Source: Piscicola geometra (Eukaryota > Annelida > Clitellata > Hirudinida > Piscicolidae). From it: a DNA stretch of 64,000 bases. Each line of letters begins with the position of its first letter. Position 1 is the stretch's first letter. The position numbers were made by a program, and so were the translations under genes. Under the pieces are notes generated by a model that did no database searches, had not been told where the DNA came from, and saw only the letters and a list, made by a program, of their open reading frames with translations. The stretch covers positions 2,738,011-2,802,010 of the forward strand of contig OX030966.1 of assembly GCA_943735955.1 (NCBI GenBank). Reading direction: 5' to 3'. This document shows positions 11,860 through 25,179 of this stretch, piece after piece.

Positions 11860-13535
11860 AAGTGTTTCACTACAAGTTTCTAGTTAGGACGCGTTCTATC
11901 ACAATCCTTCCAAATAAATAAAAAATACAGAAAATGTTTGACAACACCTATCCAACATTTTGGAAAACCAAGAAAAAAGATAAATTATATATACGTTAAA
12001 ATAAATTCATTTAATAAATATTTTTATTGAGAAAAGCTTTTAATACTTACTTCAATGTGGTTATTTTTTTGTTTTAAACATTAATTTAATCTATACTTTT
12101 AACATCAAAAATTGGGCAACTGTCCTTGAATTATCATAACCTTACCCTTTTATTATAAGTAGTTCGTTGACCAGGTTCTAAACTTTTTTCAAAAGAGTGT
12201 TTTAAAATTGTATGAAAAAAAAAGTTGTAAAACAAATATTTTGTTAAATAATTGTTTGCACAAACAAACAAACAAATTTTGGGGTTAAAAAATAAAAACC
12301 TCTATTTATGCAAAACTATGTTTTCTATTTTACTATAAATACAAATTAAATTGTATTTGATCGAGAAGGTTTTTACATTTTTTAAGTGGGTTGCCTAAAT
12401 TTTTCAGATGTAATTTCTATTTTTTCCCGGGTGGGTTTTTTCTTTTTTTCAGGACTAGTGAGTAATCGAGTGAATTGTCTAGATACAATTAAAACGATTC
12501 TCTACTAACCCATGCGTCCAAGCAATCAAACCCACCAATCAACTCAACCATCCATTATTCGAATCAACTCTGTCCTGTTTGAGCATCCAAAAACATAAAT
12601 TGAAGTAGTGCACCATTTTAATGCTTTTCTCTCCATTTATTACTCTATGATCATGAGAATGATGATGATTATCTTGTCTATCTAGCATTTTTGTACCTTC
12701 TTTTTACGTACTTTCATTACTCTTTCGAATAATAAAGTAACCTTATCATATACTTGCAGCAGTAATCAATTAAAGTCCTATTGTTCTTATTCTTAAAAGG
12801 TTCCTAACTAACTTTAGTTAATATTACGTCGTTCATCTATTGTGAAATTATTTGGTTATAATAATACTGTTGTTCGCTAATATACAAGTATAGATTTATT
12901 TATCATTTTATATTTGATTATACTATTTTGTTTTAATAATAATATTTTATTTTTATGATATTATTTTATTTTTATGATATTATTTTATTTTTATGTATGG
13001 ACCTATCGCATGTGCCAGCCAATGCACCACTAAAGTATGTGTCTATGCGGCTTTTTGCAATATTTATGTGATCCCTTTTATCGCTCAGTGCAACATTTCT
13101 CTATTTTGTGAAATTGCATTTTTTTATTTTAATTTTATGTAGGTGTAGTTTGGGTATGTGTGTTCTATGTATGAGTGGTTGTGTGTGTCCGTGTAGTCTT
13201 TGTATGTGTGGTTGTGTGTGCCCGTGTTTTTAACTTTTTGTTGTTGTTAATTGTTCTTAAAACTATTGCGTTTAAAATTTTGATAATTGTCATAAAATCA
13301 AAAGCAACAGCAAACAATGCTTTCTGGTGAGTAATTTGGCGCTAAAACTTCGCGTTCGTCTCATCAGATCCATTTTGAGTTTTCAGCTTTCATTTCAGAA
13401 AAGGCTCTCCATCTACTAAATGTTTCTCCGCTTTAATACTACTTTCAATTTAATAGACAATTATCTTATCATTAGAGGAAACATTAACATCATGTTATCC
13501 CTATCTTTATATACACTTTTTCAACATTAACGATA
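11860..13535. other. AT-rich intergenic sequence, nothing coding seen
   Basis: No convincing exon. A short tandem TTTTATTTTTATGATATTA occurs at about 12940-13000, and a few GTGTG words at 13150-13230. Confidence 0.4.
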
Positions 13536-13540
13536 TATTT

Positions 13541-14801
13541 TCCGTAAAACACCATGTATAAAGACATGTTTAACCTATAAAATTCAATTTTGAAAGCTAA
13601 TGCGCCCTGTACATGGAGTTTACAGTATGAAAAGCTTGAGATCTCCAAGGTACATTACCAGGCACTCAGGCTTTCCAATGGAAAGCTTCTATGAAAGCAA
13701 ACATTAAAAAATATAATTTTAAATTAATTTATTTTAAATGAATGTGGATTAAACATAGGATATTTTTGAATTTATAGTTTTAAATTTATGTTACATAACT
13801 TCAAAAAACTTACTCTTTTAATAAATAAAATTTTTTAACTATAGTTTATAGATCAAAGAGATGCATTTTAAAAATACAATAAAAACTTTAAGAAGATTAG
13901 AAAAAGTTGAGATCATCAACATCACCAATCTGTCCAAAATAAAAAATTAATTAATTTACACATTTGTGTGTTCACAAGTTTTTTTTAAAGGGCATGTGTA
14001 CTGCATGGGTAAAGCCTAATGATATTAAATATGCAAATCAAGCTGCTGACAGTAAGTTTAATGTTGGCGAAACTTTTGTACTGACGTGGTGATGTCACGT
14101 TGTTTTGTTCAAACAAGTCAAGTTTTTGAAACTTTCACGTTTCAAACAGGTTCAGCGCATGGGCGGCGATCTTGGGGGGTTCTAGGGTCTGGAGCCCCTC
14201 CCCACTTTTTTGTAGTGAGGGGGTCCCCCTTAATGTGGACCTTCCCCCCCTCCACTTTTTTCAATAAAAACATTTTTTAACTCTTGTTTTGATACAAGGA
14301 TAATCGTCAACCATGGCATAATTTTTGTTTTATATGTATATTTTTCATATAGTATACATTGTGAGTATGTATAGTTATAGTGATAGTTGTTTAAAAAAAT
14401 ATTCTTTGCCTTCTCAAGTATTCGTATAAAAAAAATTTAAACAATGTTTTTTTAAGTGAGAGGAGAGAGGACCCGAACCCCAGGACCCCCTCTGGGTGGT
14501 CCATGCTGGGTAGGAACCCCCCAAGATTTGCAGCAGATCGCCGCCCCTGGTTCAGCGCATGGTCGAATGCTATTTTGCGTACTACCCAGAAAGTTAAAAA
14601 CAGTTTCTCATTTTTTTGACATCATTATTTGCATGAAATATGAAGGTTTCAAATGAGGCAGACCTATAAATATAGATTTTATTTTATTTATTTTAATATT
14701 TATTTTTTTTTTTTTTTTTTTTTATAAAATTGTTTTTTGGCATGTAAATATGGGGAGCGCCTTAAGCATGAATACGTCTAATACATAGTATTTCACCGTA
14801 T
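13541..14801. mobile_element. Decayed DNA element, family A (TACCGTG-type ends), copy 1
   Basis: The left end reads CCGTAAAACACCATGTATAAA and the right end is the diverged reverse complement (..CTAATACATAGTATTTCACCGTA). About 115 bp of internal sequence near the left end (13575-13690) reappears at 26490-26600, including CATTACCAGGCACTCA. No transposase frame survives. A 392-bp element (14158-14549) is inserted inside it. Confidence 0.5.
14158..14549. mobile_element. hAT-type MITE, 392 bp, with 8-bp target duplication
   Basis: It begins CATGGGCGGCGATC and ends GATCGCCGCCCCTG, inverted repeats differing at one base. It is flanked by identical 8-bp copies of GTTCAGCG (14150-14157 and 14550-14557); an 8-bp duplication is the hallmark of hAT elements. 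The interior is GC-rich near the ends and AT-rich centrally, with no coding capacity. A shorter relative lies at 26088-26244. Confidence 0.8.
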
Positions 14802-17100
14802 ATCTTTTATAAATAGGAAAAAAAGACAAAAAGCTTGTGTTTAAAGGAAATGGAAGAAAATCGCATAACTGAAGTTGTAAAAAATAATAATGAATTGAGA
14901 AAATCTAGTTAAAATATTTTATTGTGAAACATATCAAATATATGTAAAACAGGATGAGGGCTAACATATTTCAGTTCTGGAAGAAAATTTTTAACCTTAA
15001 AGTTTTATTTGTTAAATAAAAACTTTCAATTTTGAAATCTATTTGAAAATAAGATTAACTAACCTTGTTTTTCGTTTCAAAAATCGGTGAAAAAAAGAGA
15101 AAAACTAGAGCTGAAAGCCTTACAACTTCGAAAGCAGTTTCATTTAAAAATTCATTTTCAGGCTAGCATCCATCGGAAATGATTTGGTCAACTAATTCTC
15201 ATGATGAGCATCCAAGCTTCAATTAATGTTTTTCAACAAGTTTTAAATTAAGTTTCCATTTTTGTCAGAATAAAAGTTTCAACTTTGCATTGCCGACCAG
15301 AAAAAATTCTTTCGCAATTATAGTGTAGCCTATCGCATACAGAAAAAAAAACACTGTTTTCAATCTACTAAAAATGACAGTTCCAGTTTAACTTTTGCTT
15401 CATTGTGTTAAAACCAACGACCACCCGTCTCCACAGTCCCATCTTGAAGTGTGGAGATGCATGCACACGTCGCAGGGAACAGGTGAGAGCATGTCCCAAG
15501 TCTATATATACGCACGCATACACGTACACATACACACACGCATACACACAAGAGTACACTTGTTCATACACTCACACATACATCAATGCGTACACTGATG
15601 CGTACACAGTGCGCATAAATATTGTTTAGAAGACATAGATGGCTCAGAACGTATGTCTGCTCACAAAGACATGCGTCATATGCCATGTCGTCTCGTGTGA
15701 ATTGGAGGTTCTGGTAGCTGGATGAGAAAAAATAAAGAACCAGGAAAATTAGGGCTGTCGCTGTGTGCTTGGTGGGTTTGAATGGCTGATGTGGTTGAAC
15801 AGGTTGAAGAAATTGAAATCTATGAAGTCGAATAATTATACTGATTACGGTGGTACAGCTGAAATGTGTGAGCAAACTCAGATCTTACATTGGACAGCCT
15901 TCTTTTTCGTTCTTTCGTCATTGCTTTGAAAATAAAGTTTTATAGCGCCACATAGCGAAACAAAATTAGTTTTAGATGTTTTTTTTGAAACATCAGTTGG
16001 TGTCTTTATTTTTTTTAACTGAAAACTGTAAACGTTTTAAAATAACGTGAACACAATGTATAAAACTCACACTTTTACTCATAAAAGTTTCCAAATAAAG
16101 TGCATGGCTTCTCTGGAGCATCAAAGCACTTGGGCGACAGTAGGAATCGAATCAACGCTAGTGAGACGAGCGTTTTACAGTTAGACCCTTCTGCTGTCCA
16201 AAGGTCATAAAAAGATTAGAATTTCGGTTGCTTTTCCTCAGAAGGAACTCACACAGGACATGTCCACTAAGGATCGTTGAGGGCTGCATTGGTGTTGTTT
16301 CAGCTCAGATTTTCAAGTAACAGTAACATTTACTCTTCATCAATTTGAAACTTTTCAGTTACACTTATCATTTTTCTCTTTTTCCAGCTACTATTACAGA
16401 AGTATATACAAACTTTTGTATATTAGTAATTGGTGAGCAAATCTTAAAAATAAAACTTAAAAAACATATAATTTAATATTTCATAGTTAATTAGTTTATT
16501 TTCTCATTAAAAAAATTTCAAAAACTGAAATTTTTTTCTGTAGGTTAAGTCTCCACAGCTTTGGTGCAGCTGCAGATATCAAATTAAGATAGGATATTCA
16601 AATGTAAACTGTCAAAATGTTCTATATGCAGTTTGTATAACATTTATTTCATATTCTTACTATTAGTTTAATACTAAATTTTTTATGATTATTCAATTAC
16701 AGTTACATTTAATAGTTAACTAACATCATTTTTTCAGTTATTTTGACCAATTTCCTTTAAAGAAACAGTTAATAAAAGCAACACGGGCTAGTGCATATTC
16801 TGCATCTTTAAACGTACCAGAGAGCCTCTGGATCAGGCTCGTAGTTTGAAGGGACATATTATTGAAGAGAGCTTTCTTATGATTTCAAAATAGATTGATC
16901 GTATTTCTGTCTTTCAATTTTAAATATGTTTTACATTTTCAATTTAAACGCTTTTAAATGGAGCTGACAATAAATTGGCGTCAGCTTATTATTCACGAAT
17001 GCTTCAAAAAAGTTCATAAAAAAAACGATAAAAACAATTAATAATATATTGAGTATAACTTTAAGTTATACTAACTATTAGTATTATACAATATTAAAGA
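14802..17100. other. Intergenic region without a recognised gene
   Basis: A single 46-bp segment at 15437-15482 (+) is flanked by a strong acceptor (CGTCTCCACAG) and a donor (GTGAGA), but nothing joins to it. Around 16130-16205 (-) there is a tRNA-related sequence, with box A-like GGTCTAACTGTAAAACGCT and box B-like GATTCGATTCC. Its T stem does not pair, so it is at best a tRNA pseudogene or SINE head. Confidence 0.35.
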
Positions 17101-17107
17101 TAAGGAT

Positions 17108-17350
17108 CTTGATGATGATGATGATGATGTTGATGATGATGATGATGCTGTTGATGATGATGATGTTTTTTATAATGATGAAAATTAATTTAGAGCTATG
17201 AACCACTTGAAAATCAAGTGTTATTGAGGAACGTCTACATGTAAAAGAGGTTTTCATTATTTTTATTCTTACTTACGATAACGACAACTTGCTATTTCTA
17301 TTAATGATGATGATGATGATTATTATTATTATTATTATTATTATTATGTT
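17108..17350. repeat. Interrupted GAT and ATT microsatellites
   Basis: GATGAT tract at 17110-17165, and GAT followed by (ATT)n at 17303-17346. Confidence 0.8.
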
Positions 17351-18256
17351 CTATTTATAATTTGTGCAAACTTTTAAAACATTCGAATTGACTGCATAAT
17401 CACCATGAAATACAGTATGTAAAGTTGTTTTCGACCCTACATTCCATCCTTCCGTCCTTCCATCTACCTTCTCTTTTCTCCCAAAAAACTCTCATTCTCC
17501 CTTTTTTCTACTTTTCCACATCCTATTCACACTCTAAACTTTTTAAAATTCATTTTACACCCTTCAAATTAACACCTGCTCATCAATTCTCAACACTTCT
17601 AACCAGCTTAAGCCATATTAAATAGATAAAGAAACTTGAAGCGAAATTTTTAGATTAAAAAAAATATTTAAGTTCAAATCAGCCTTTTTCAAATGAAAAA
17701 AAAAAGTTGGCACAAAAATCTTTCACTTTTGACGAAATCCACAAGAAAAAATATGTGATTGAAATAAAAAGTTGAAAATATATATGGGTTAAACAAGAAA
17801 TTAACTAGAAAGTCCACTTTTAATCTTAGAATCATTGAAAAATTAACTTTAAAACGATTCAAATTTGCGAAAAAAACTTATACCCCGCTACAAAACATGG
17901 AATCCCAATAAAGATCGAAAATACACCACCAATTTTAGAATAAACTACACACACAACACACACACTTCACTAAACACACACAATACACCAAACTACCATA
18001 TTGGAAAAACACACAAAACGCTCACTACTACGTTGGGCTTACAATCTTTTTTTGAGAACAATTATTTTCGAGAAGACAAGATAAGAGAGACTTATTCAAG
18101 CTAGAGATATATGCCAGCATGCGAAGAACTCAATCTCGCCTATGCACACCTCAAGTGCCAGTGTTTTAAGCCTGGCTATGCATTCTCGCGTACACCATGT
18201 AATGTATCTTGCTAAAATGGCTTAAAGTTAATTAGAAAAGTACACCTAAAATGGAG

Positions 18257-20107
18257 TCATTTGTGGCTCAAAAGTGGAATAGTAATAATTTCTTCAGAGT
18301 TTTCAAAAACAACATATCCACTTTCACCATTTTCAGTTTCACTGCCACCTTTACCTTCACCATCAATAACTTCAACTTCACCCCCGTTCCTATTGCCATT
18401 CTTTTCTCTTACACCGTCCGTTTTTTGTGCGAAAAAATCTTGTTGATTCAATCCTGTCTTTCCCAATTCCTCCTTCCTCTCCTTCGAATCAAATTCATTT
18501 ACTTCATTAGTCGACTTCTCTAACGCTTTTACATCCAATTTCATTCCTTCTCCAGTGCTTTCAGCATCTTCAAAATTTTCTTTTCTTTCATTTTTAATTT
18601 CAATATTATTTGCATTATTTATTTTATTATTATTCCCAGTGCTTATTTCATTTTTATTCGCAGTTTTATTTTCATTTTCTCTCTTCTTGATGCTTCCACG
18701 TGAACCATTTACTTTCTCATCATTCTTCATATGAATCGCTTTATCACTGAGTGACACGCTGCAGTTTTGTCTATCTGCACAGTTCCAATCATGCAAGCTC
18801 ATCCTCTCTGGATGCTCCAGAGAAGCCTTGCAAAATTCGGGATCATAACTTTTTTTGCTTTCCCTCACTGTACCCCTTCTTTCCTTCTTTTCACAACAAC
18901 CACAACAAGACAACAGTCTATTTCTCCCATCCTCAAAGCCACTTCTATTCATCCCGCCACACATCTTTTTCAACATCACCAGCGACTCTGCTCTGAACTG
19001 GGCACCAGTCAAAAGGTAGAAAATAACGTTACAGGCGTAGTGGGAAGCGCCCAACTCTTCCACCACCACCCTGACGTTCCAGAAGTTGAGAATGTACTGC
19101 CATTCTGGATCTGAAGGGATAGCATGCAAGGGCAAGCAGGATTCCAAAGAAGGGACCATCACGAAGAAGAAGGTGACAGGAAGGGTGGAAACAATGTAGA
19201 AGAAAGAGACGAGGAGGAGGGTGACTGTGGTGGCAGAGTTTGAGGTCTGACCGGAAAGTTGGTGAGAGAGGTTGCGTTGCTGTTTGTTGGCTCGTTTGTT
19301 GATGCGTTGGATTTCTACAATCACTCGGATGTTCAGGAGAGTGATGGCCAGTGGAACAACCGCAAAAGCTTGTATCTCTGAGAACCAGGTAAATGCATTG
19401 CTGATGGTTTTATTGAGAAACCCTCTGATATTGCATTGACGACTTTCAGGGTCATATTGCCAGTTGTAGACTTGCCATGAGTGCAGTAAGAGAGTATAGA
19501 GAACCAGAAAAGAGATCACGATTAGGTTGCGCTTCATGGTGCAGTACTTGTCTCTCTGGTACGGATGGCATATGGAGATGTACCGCTCAACCGTGAAAGC
19601 AAGGATAAAAAACGGACTAAGATACTGAAAGGTGTAATAAACCACAGGGAAGAGCTCACATATGACTGGGTAGTTCAACACCCCTGTTTCCCAAGCAGTA
19701 TTCAACTCTGCGAAGACGAAAAATAAAAGAAAAAAAAAGTCGTTGAGAGCGAGCGCTGCCAGGTAACAGCCCGACGAAGGCCGCATGGGCCGTCGAACCC
19801 AAACGAAGAACGAGAAGAGATTTCCCGGGAAGCCGATGATGAACCAAACGATGGAGAAATAGCGGTCGATTGGCGTCATGGAGGGTCGGAGGAGGGTGAG
19901 GACAGTGTTGAGGTCGCTAAAGTAGTTGCCGCAGAAGGTTTTGTTGAAGTTGATGGTGCTGTTGCTGATGTAGTTGTTGCTGTTGTTGTTGCTGTTAAGT
20001 GTTGTGTTGTTGGAGAAGAAGTCGCTTTGCAAGATGTTGTTGTGGAAAGTGTTGTTGTTGAAGGAAGAAGATGGTGGAGTCATGTTGCGGGGAATTAACA
20101 AATCCAT
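18257..20107 (-). CDS. Class A (rhodopsin-like) peptide-type G protein-coupled receptor, intronless, 616 aa
   Basis: One uninterrupted frame. The Asn-rich N-terminus has several N-glycosylation sequons (NNTF, NNTT, NSTI, NKTF). Seven hydrophobic segments lie at about 83-105 (GFPGN of TM1), 114-134 (LALND of TM2), 150-178, 194-213, 240-266, 293-318 and 354-369. Cys150 and Cys225 can form the TM3-ECL2 disulfide. The TM3 end is ERY at 174-176, then ISICHP. TM5 has VVPLAI and TM6 has STLP in place of the usual CWxP. TM7 reads NVIFY, with the NPxxY proline missing. The C-tail of about 240 residues is long and hydrophilic, rich in Asn, Lys and Glu. The layout resembles invertebrate neuropeptide receptors of the FMRFamide/TRH-receptor-like group, but ligand and subgroup are not determinable by eye. 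The start ATG at 20105-20107 precedes the glycosylated N-terminus and needs no upstream exon. Confidence 0.85.
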   Translation of the reverse strand: MDLLIPRNMTPPSSSFNNNTFHNNILQSDFFSNNTTLNSNNNSNNYISNSTINFNKTFCGNYFSDLNTVLTLLRPSMTPIDRYFSIVWFIIGFPGNLFSFFVWVRRPMRPSSGCYLAALALNDFFFLLFFVFAELNTAWETGVLNYPVICELFPVVYYTFQYLSPFFILAFTVERYISICHPYQRDKYCTMKRNLIVISFLVLYTLLLHSWQVYNWQYDPESRQCNIRGFLNKTISNAFTWFSEIQAFAVVPLAITLLNIRVIVEIQRINKRANKQQRNLSHQLSGQTSNSATTVTLLLVSFFYIVSTLPVTFFFVMVPSLESCLPLHAIPSDPEWQYILNFWNVRVVVEELGASHYACNVIFYLLTGAQFRAESLVMLKKMCGGMNRSGFEDGRNRLLSCCGCCEKKERRGTVRESKKSYDPEFCKASLEHPERMSLHDWNCADRQNCSVSLSDKAIHMKNDEKVNGSRGSIKKRENENKTANKNEISTGNNNKINNANNIEIKNERKENFEDAESTGEGMKLDVKALEKSTNEVNEFDSKERKEELGKTGLNQQDFFAQKTDGVREKNGNRNGGEVEVIDGEGKGGSETENGESGYVVFENSEEIITIPLLSHK

Positions 20108-22900
20108 TATGAAGAGTTGGTGCAGATGATGATGATGGTGCTAACAATAAGAATGTTGATGATGATAATGATGTTAACGATGAAGATGATGATGATTCCA
20201 GTTGATGGAGAGTTTTAATTTCGACTGCTGGGTGCTTTATCGGGTGTCGTTAAGAGCTCTTGTCGACTGAATGAATTGGAAAACTTTAATTATACTCGCT
20301 TTTAAGATTTATTATAAAAAAGTTTCTAAAAAAAACATTCAAAATAATAATGGTAATTTTTTTAATTCTTTTTCTTCTATAAAGTGGATCTTAATTTACA
20401 AGGTGAAACCATTTTAAAACAACATAATGACTTTTGTTTAAGAGTTTAAACTGGCTTCTGCGATTGGAGTAATATCTCAAGTTTATTATTGCCTTGTAAG
20501 GAGTAATTGCACGCTGGAAAGTCCCGGCAGGTAATTCGTTTTTGCACTTGATAAATTACTTTTCTGGGAATTATTAAATAGGCTATTTCAGTCTAGATAA
20601 ATGCTAAGAACACGCTAGAGACAGCAGGCAGTTTTCAATGGATTGTGTTTCGTTAATCATCTCAGGATCGCTCTGCGGGGTATTCTTTTGGTGTTTTAAT
20701 TCATCGTGCTTTCAACGAGTCTCAGCGAGCACTGTGCGCCTAGATCCGATTAAACATGCAGTCTATCCGGCGTCCTTCAAAGCATCCTTGGAAGCAAAAC
20801 GAAGGAAGTTTATGGGAAGTAGTTCAAACAACTTTGTCCAATGCAGTCAAATGACCATCACTTCCCTCGTTCCATATGTTTAATTTAAGAAGTGTATGTT
20901 TTTGTGTGTGTGTGTGTGTTTGTGTGTATTAATGTGTATATTTGTGTTTGTATACGTACCCCTCACAAATATACCTCGGGAAAAAACTAATGCCTTCCAC
21001 GCACGCAGAGGCTATTAAAGGGAAAACCCTCATTCGGCACAAAAGAGAGAAGCTCTTTACAAAGGTTGAATCCATTCGTGCTTAAATTTCGTACATTTTT
21101 TATTCATGGCGATAATTTATGGGGACAACAGAGTTTAATTCACGGGAATTTAAACAGAAAATCAAAAAGTTTTAAATTATTTTTCTTGATTCTACTTCTG
21201 AGAGTTTTGCTCAAACCGCAATTTTGAAAACAAATTCTGGGAAATTTTTAGGTGAAATTTTATAACAACAAAAAAGTAACACTTTTTGAAGTATAAAGTT
21301 GTTCATAAGGTTAAAATGTAGAAAAAAATACTTTTTCGATTATTGGATTTTACAATATGTTGCTATAACTCATTCCAAGTCATTTTATTTTTTAGAATTT
21401 TTTTTGACTTCAAGTTCATTAGATTACAACGTTTTACTTAAATATTTTAGAACATGAAAGGTTCAAGCACGAACTTCAAACTGCAATTTTAAATTTTATT
21501 AAATTATTTTTTTCACTATAATTTCATCAACCCAATTTTTAAAAATCATATTTTTTGTTTTAATTTTACCCACCTTCAACCATGTCTTTGGTGTGCACTA
21601 TAACGGGATTCTTTCTGAAATTCTCTAGTTTTATCGAGCTTTTTTACTTCAAAAATATTTTTTTTTCGATACATTTTTTCCCCAATTTGTTAAGATTAAT
21701 TTTTCTATAATTTAAAACACATTTTCTCAATCATAGGTTGATTTGGATGAATTTAACTTCATCGTTTGTCATCCGAAGACTGGTGAGTTAAAGGGAAACT
21801 ATTTAGTTTTATTTCAAGTTTTTCCTCATTAGTTCGTCTAAAAAAATCTAACAATATTTTGCCAACGGTTTCAATTGGTTCATCTAGTATTATTGTTTTT
21901 TACGCACATTTATTCCAATGAAGATCTTAAACATCTTAATAACAAAAGGCTTCTCTGACTACAAACTGTTGGTCTCAAAGTGTCAACTGGCCAAGCCTCT
22001 TCCTGCTTAAAAAAATTTCAAGTAAACGTTGAAAACTCTTGGTTAGAGCAGAGTTTTCTTGACAGGTTCGACTGTCTCTTGTCTAGCACCAACTTTGACC
22101 TATTTAATTTTTTTTTATTTATATCTTTTTTATATAACCAAATGATCTTGAAGTTTGTCCGGGTTTACGTCACGTTAATAATATCCGTCTTATTACTGTA
22201 TTTTATTGTATCGACCTCCCCTGACCTCACACACGAGGTCCCTTCTCTTCTTTCAATTTCACCCACCATGCCTTTCCAACCTCCCATACCATGTCGTCTC
22301 TACCCTCATTTCACCCACCATGCCTTTCCAACCTCACATACCATGTCATCTCTACCCTCATTTCACCCACCATGCATCTCTACCCTCAGATACCATGCCC
22401 TTCCCCCTCCTTCCATTCACCCACCTTTCCTGCTCACGTATCAAGAACCAACAGGTTTAAGTGCAAAACTTTAAGCTCTTCAATCTTCTTCAAGCTCAGT
22501 TCACTATTCACACATCCAGTCGTTTTCATTGACCAAAAAAATCAAAGTTTTTATTGTTATTTTTAATTATTTTAACTTAACTTTTCAAGATTCACTCTTA
22601 AATTTTCTTCACAGTAAAGGCGTTTGCGACATTCTGTTACACTTACACCCATTTCAATGGCACGCCTTTTAAATCCACAGAATCTCAAGACAATAACGTT
22701 TTATTTCTTTATTCTTTCCCCACTACTCAACAGCTTTTCTAGATTGACGTTTTGATCGAGTGGGTTTTAATCTCTCAACTTTTTCTCAATTTCTCAAACA
22801 TGACGAATCAAATTTGAAATTTTTGTAGAATATTTTCAACAATAGCAACACCTTTGAATAAAAACTCTAAATGTAGAATTTAAAAACTAGAAGAAGTTAA
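20108..22900. other. Upstream flank of the GPCR, intergenic
   Basis: GAT-rich words at 20125-20195, then AT-rich sequence. A GC-richer island at 20640-20880 has an open plus-strand frame but no splice signals or family likeness. A SINE tail lies at 22147-22215. At 22240-22440 there are three imperfect copies of a unit containing TTTCACCCACCATGCCTTTC. Confidence 0.4.
22147..22215 (+). repeat. SINE 3' tail (conserved GTCCGGGTTTACG motif)
   Basis: Contains TTGTCCGGGTTTACGTCACG, then TAATAATATCCGTC and a TATTG-type tail. The same block occurs inverted at about 45835-45890 and 38535-38570, and diverged after a tRNA-like head at 44280-44470. A possible tRNA-like head (GGTTAGAGCAGAG, AGGTTCGACTGTC) lies at 22040-22080. 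Confidence 0.5.
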
Positions 22901-22974
22901 CAATCTCATTGAGAGCTGTTAAACGCACTTCACTTTGTCCCTCGGATCAGTCTTTCAAGCACTTCTATATATAC

Positions 22975-23505
<531 letters not shown>

Positions 23506-23519
23506 TATTATAAAAAAAT

Positions 23520-25175
23520 GAAATTAATAAAATTATCCACGGCGGAAGCTAGAAAGAAGAAACAATTTAAAAAGAGAATTGTAACAAAACAAAATACAAA
23601 CTAAGATAAACTTCAAGGGTTTCCGGGGGAAGAGGCTTCTTCATCGAGAATGCATCTCAAAACAATCAACTGCCAGTCATATTTTTTTTATTAGTTCGTC
23701 CCAAGCCACTTGATCAAAATTCTAGTTATTTTGATGTTTTACAAGTAGTATGTTATTATTATTATTATTAAGTATTTTATTTTTGAAATTAAAAACATCG
23801 ATCACCATTATTTCAGAAAAAACGCATTAATTTTAATTAAGAGTGACAAAACAAGTTTTAACATATCAGCATAAAAACGTTCACAATTTTTAGATTGAAG
23901 AAAACTAACGAAGCTCATTTACTTGTGCACTCAAAGATTCTGTTCCAAATCTCCATTATGAGTTCAGTCTTTCACTTAACTTTTTTGAGTAAAGAAATAG
24001 AAGAAGTCTTTTTTATGTACCAAGTACAAGATGTTCCAGAGTATACAAATTCAAAAAACTCTAGTTTTTAGCCATTTTCGTAACTAAAAAGTGTATGGGA
24101 GAGTGGCAAAATGAGACTTTATGTGTAGAGAAAAGTTTTATGGTGCTGTGGATGGAGGAGATGAAAACAAATTAGTGAAAGATTAAATCAATAAAAATGG
24201 CGTGTGTGAGAAAAATTTATCATTTTTAATTCAAAGAAAAAACAATTAAAAATTAAGCAAATGAATTTGTGCTTTTGAAAAACTGTTAATATTTTATTAA
24301 GGTTTTTTTATTTTTAAATGTTGGCTTCATTGATTTTATTTTTGAGATGAACAAAAGATAACGTGATATTGCAGCTGTATAAGAATGGTTGAATAAATTA
24401 TGAATGGTTTATTTCGTTTTCATTATTATTTTGCTCGGCATTGTTATGTCTTTGACGCGAATGAATGGTTCATGGCCTTTACTGTGCAAATTTTGAGTTA
24501 GAAACATGGGAAAATTAGATAATAAAAACAAAATAAAAAGTAAGGTAGAACCTTTTTGATGTTTTTGGAACCCCTGTTTTGATTTAAAAGGAAAAAAATA
24601 TATTCACTTGATTTTATATTTATTATAAATGGTTTTCCAAAATTTCAATAAGAGGTTTGCATTCATGATTATTATTTTATAACATTTTTTAAAGTATTAA
24701 TATTTTCACTGAAATATTATTTAGCTCAGTAGCATACTAATCAGGCTCCAAAATATTTTTTTAAAAGGAAAAATTTAAGAAAAAAGGCTGACTTTATTGA
24801 GTTTGAAGCTTTTTAAATAATTTTTTCACAAGATAGATACTATTTAAAATAAAAGTACAAAACGAAACAATTAAATAAAAAGTACTCATGCACAATGAAA
24901 ATAAGGATGTTTTTCTATCTACAAGTTCAAAATTCAAAATTTTATTTTGGGAAAACTATCATTTTGTGATGTGTTCCATAAAAACTCACAATCAAAAAAA
25001 TTTCATCGGAAAAATAATAGTTGAACTGACCCAACACGTTCAAAATGTGAGATTTTACTCTTTTATTGATTCTTATGACTACTGAGTGGTAGTAGGACCA
25101 GCGGTAAAACGCTAGGCGATCGTATCAGTATTAGGCGTTAGTACCAGTGCCTTAAGACGAGCCAATATAAAGATG
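23520..25175. other. AT-rich intergenic sequence
   Basis: No supported exon. The segment 25090-25145 contains a box A-like AGCGGTAAAACGCT and may be a degraded tRNA-related repeat next to the LINE fragment. Confidence 0.35.
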
Positions 25176-25179
25176 TCAC

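Noticed and set aside
15437..15482. 46-bp exon-like segment with strong splice sites on the plus strand
   Set aside because: No partner exon, two open frames without homology, and followed by ACAC/ATAC repeats. Kept only as a note.
16130..16205. Possible tRNA gene on the minus strand
   Set aside because: Box A/B-like words and a short acceptor pairing exist, but the T stem does not pair and the anticodon loop is not seven bases with T33.
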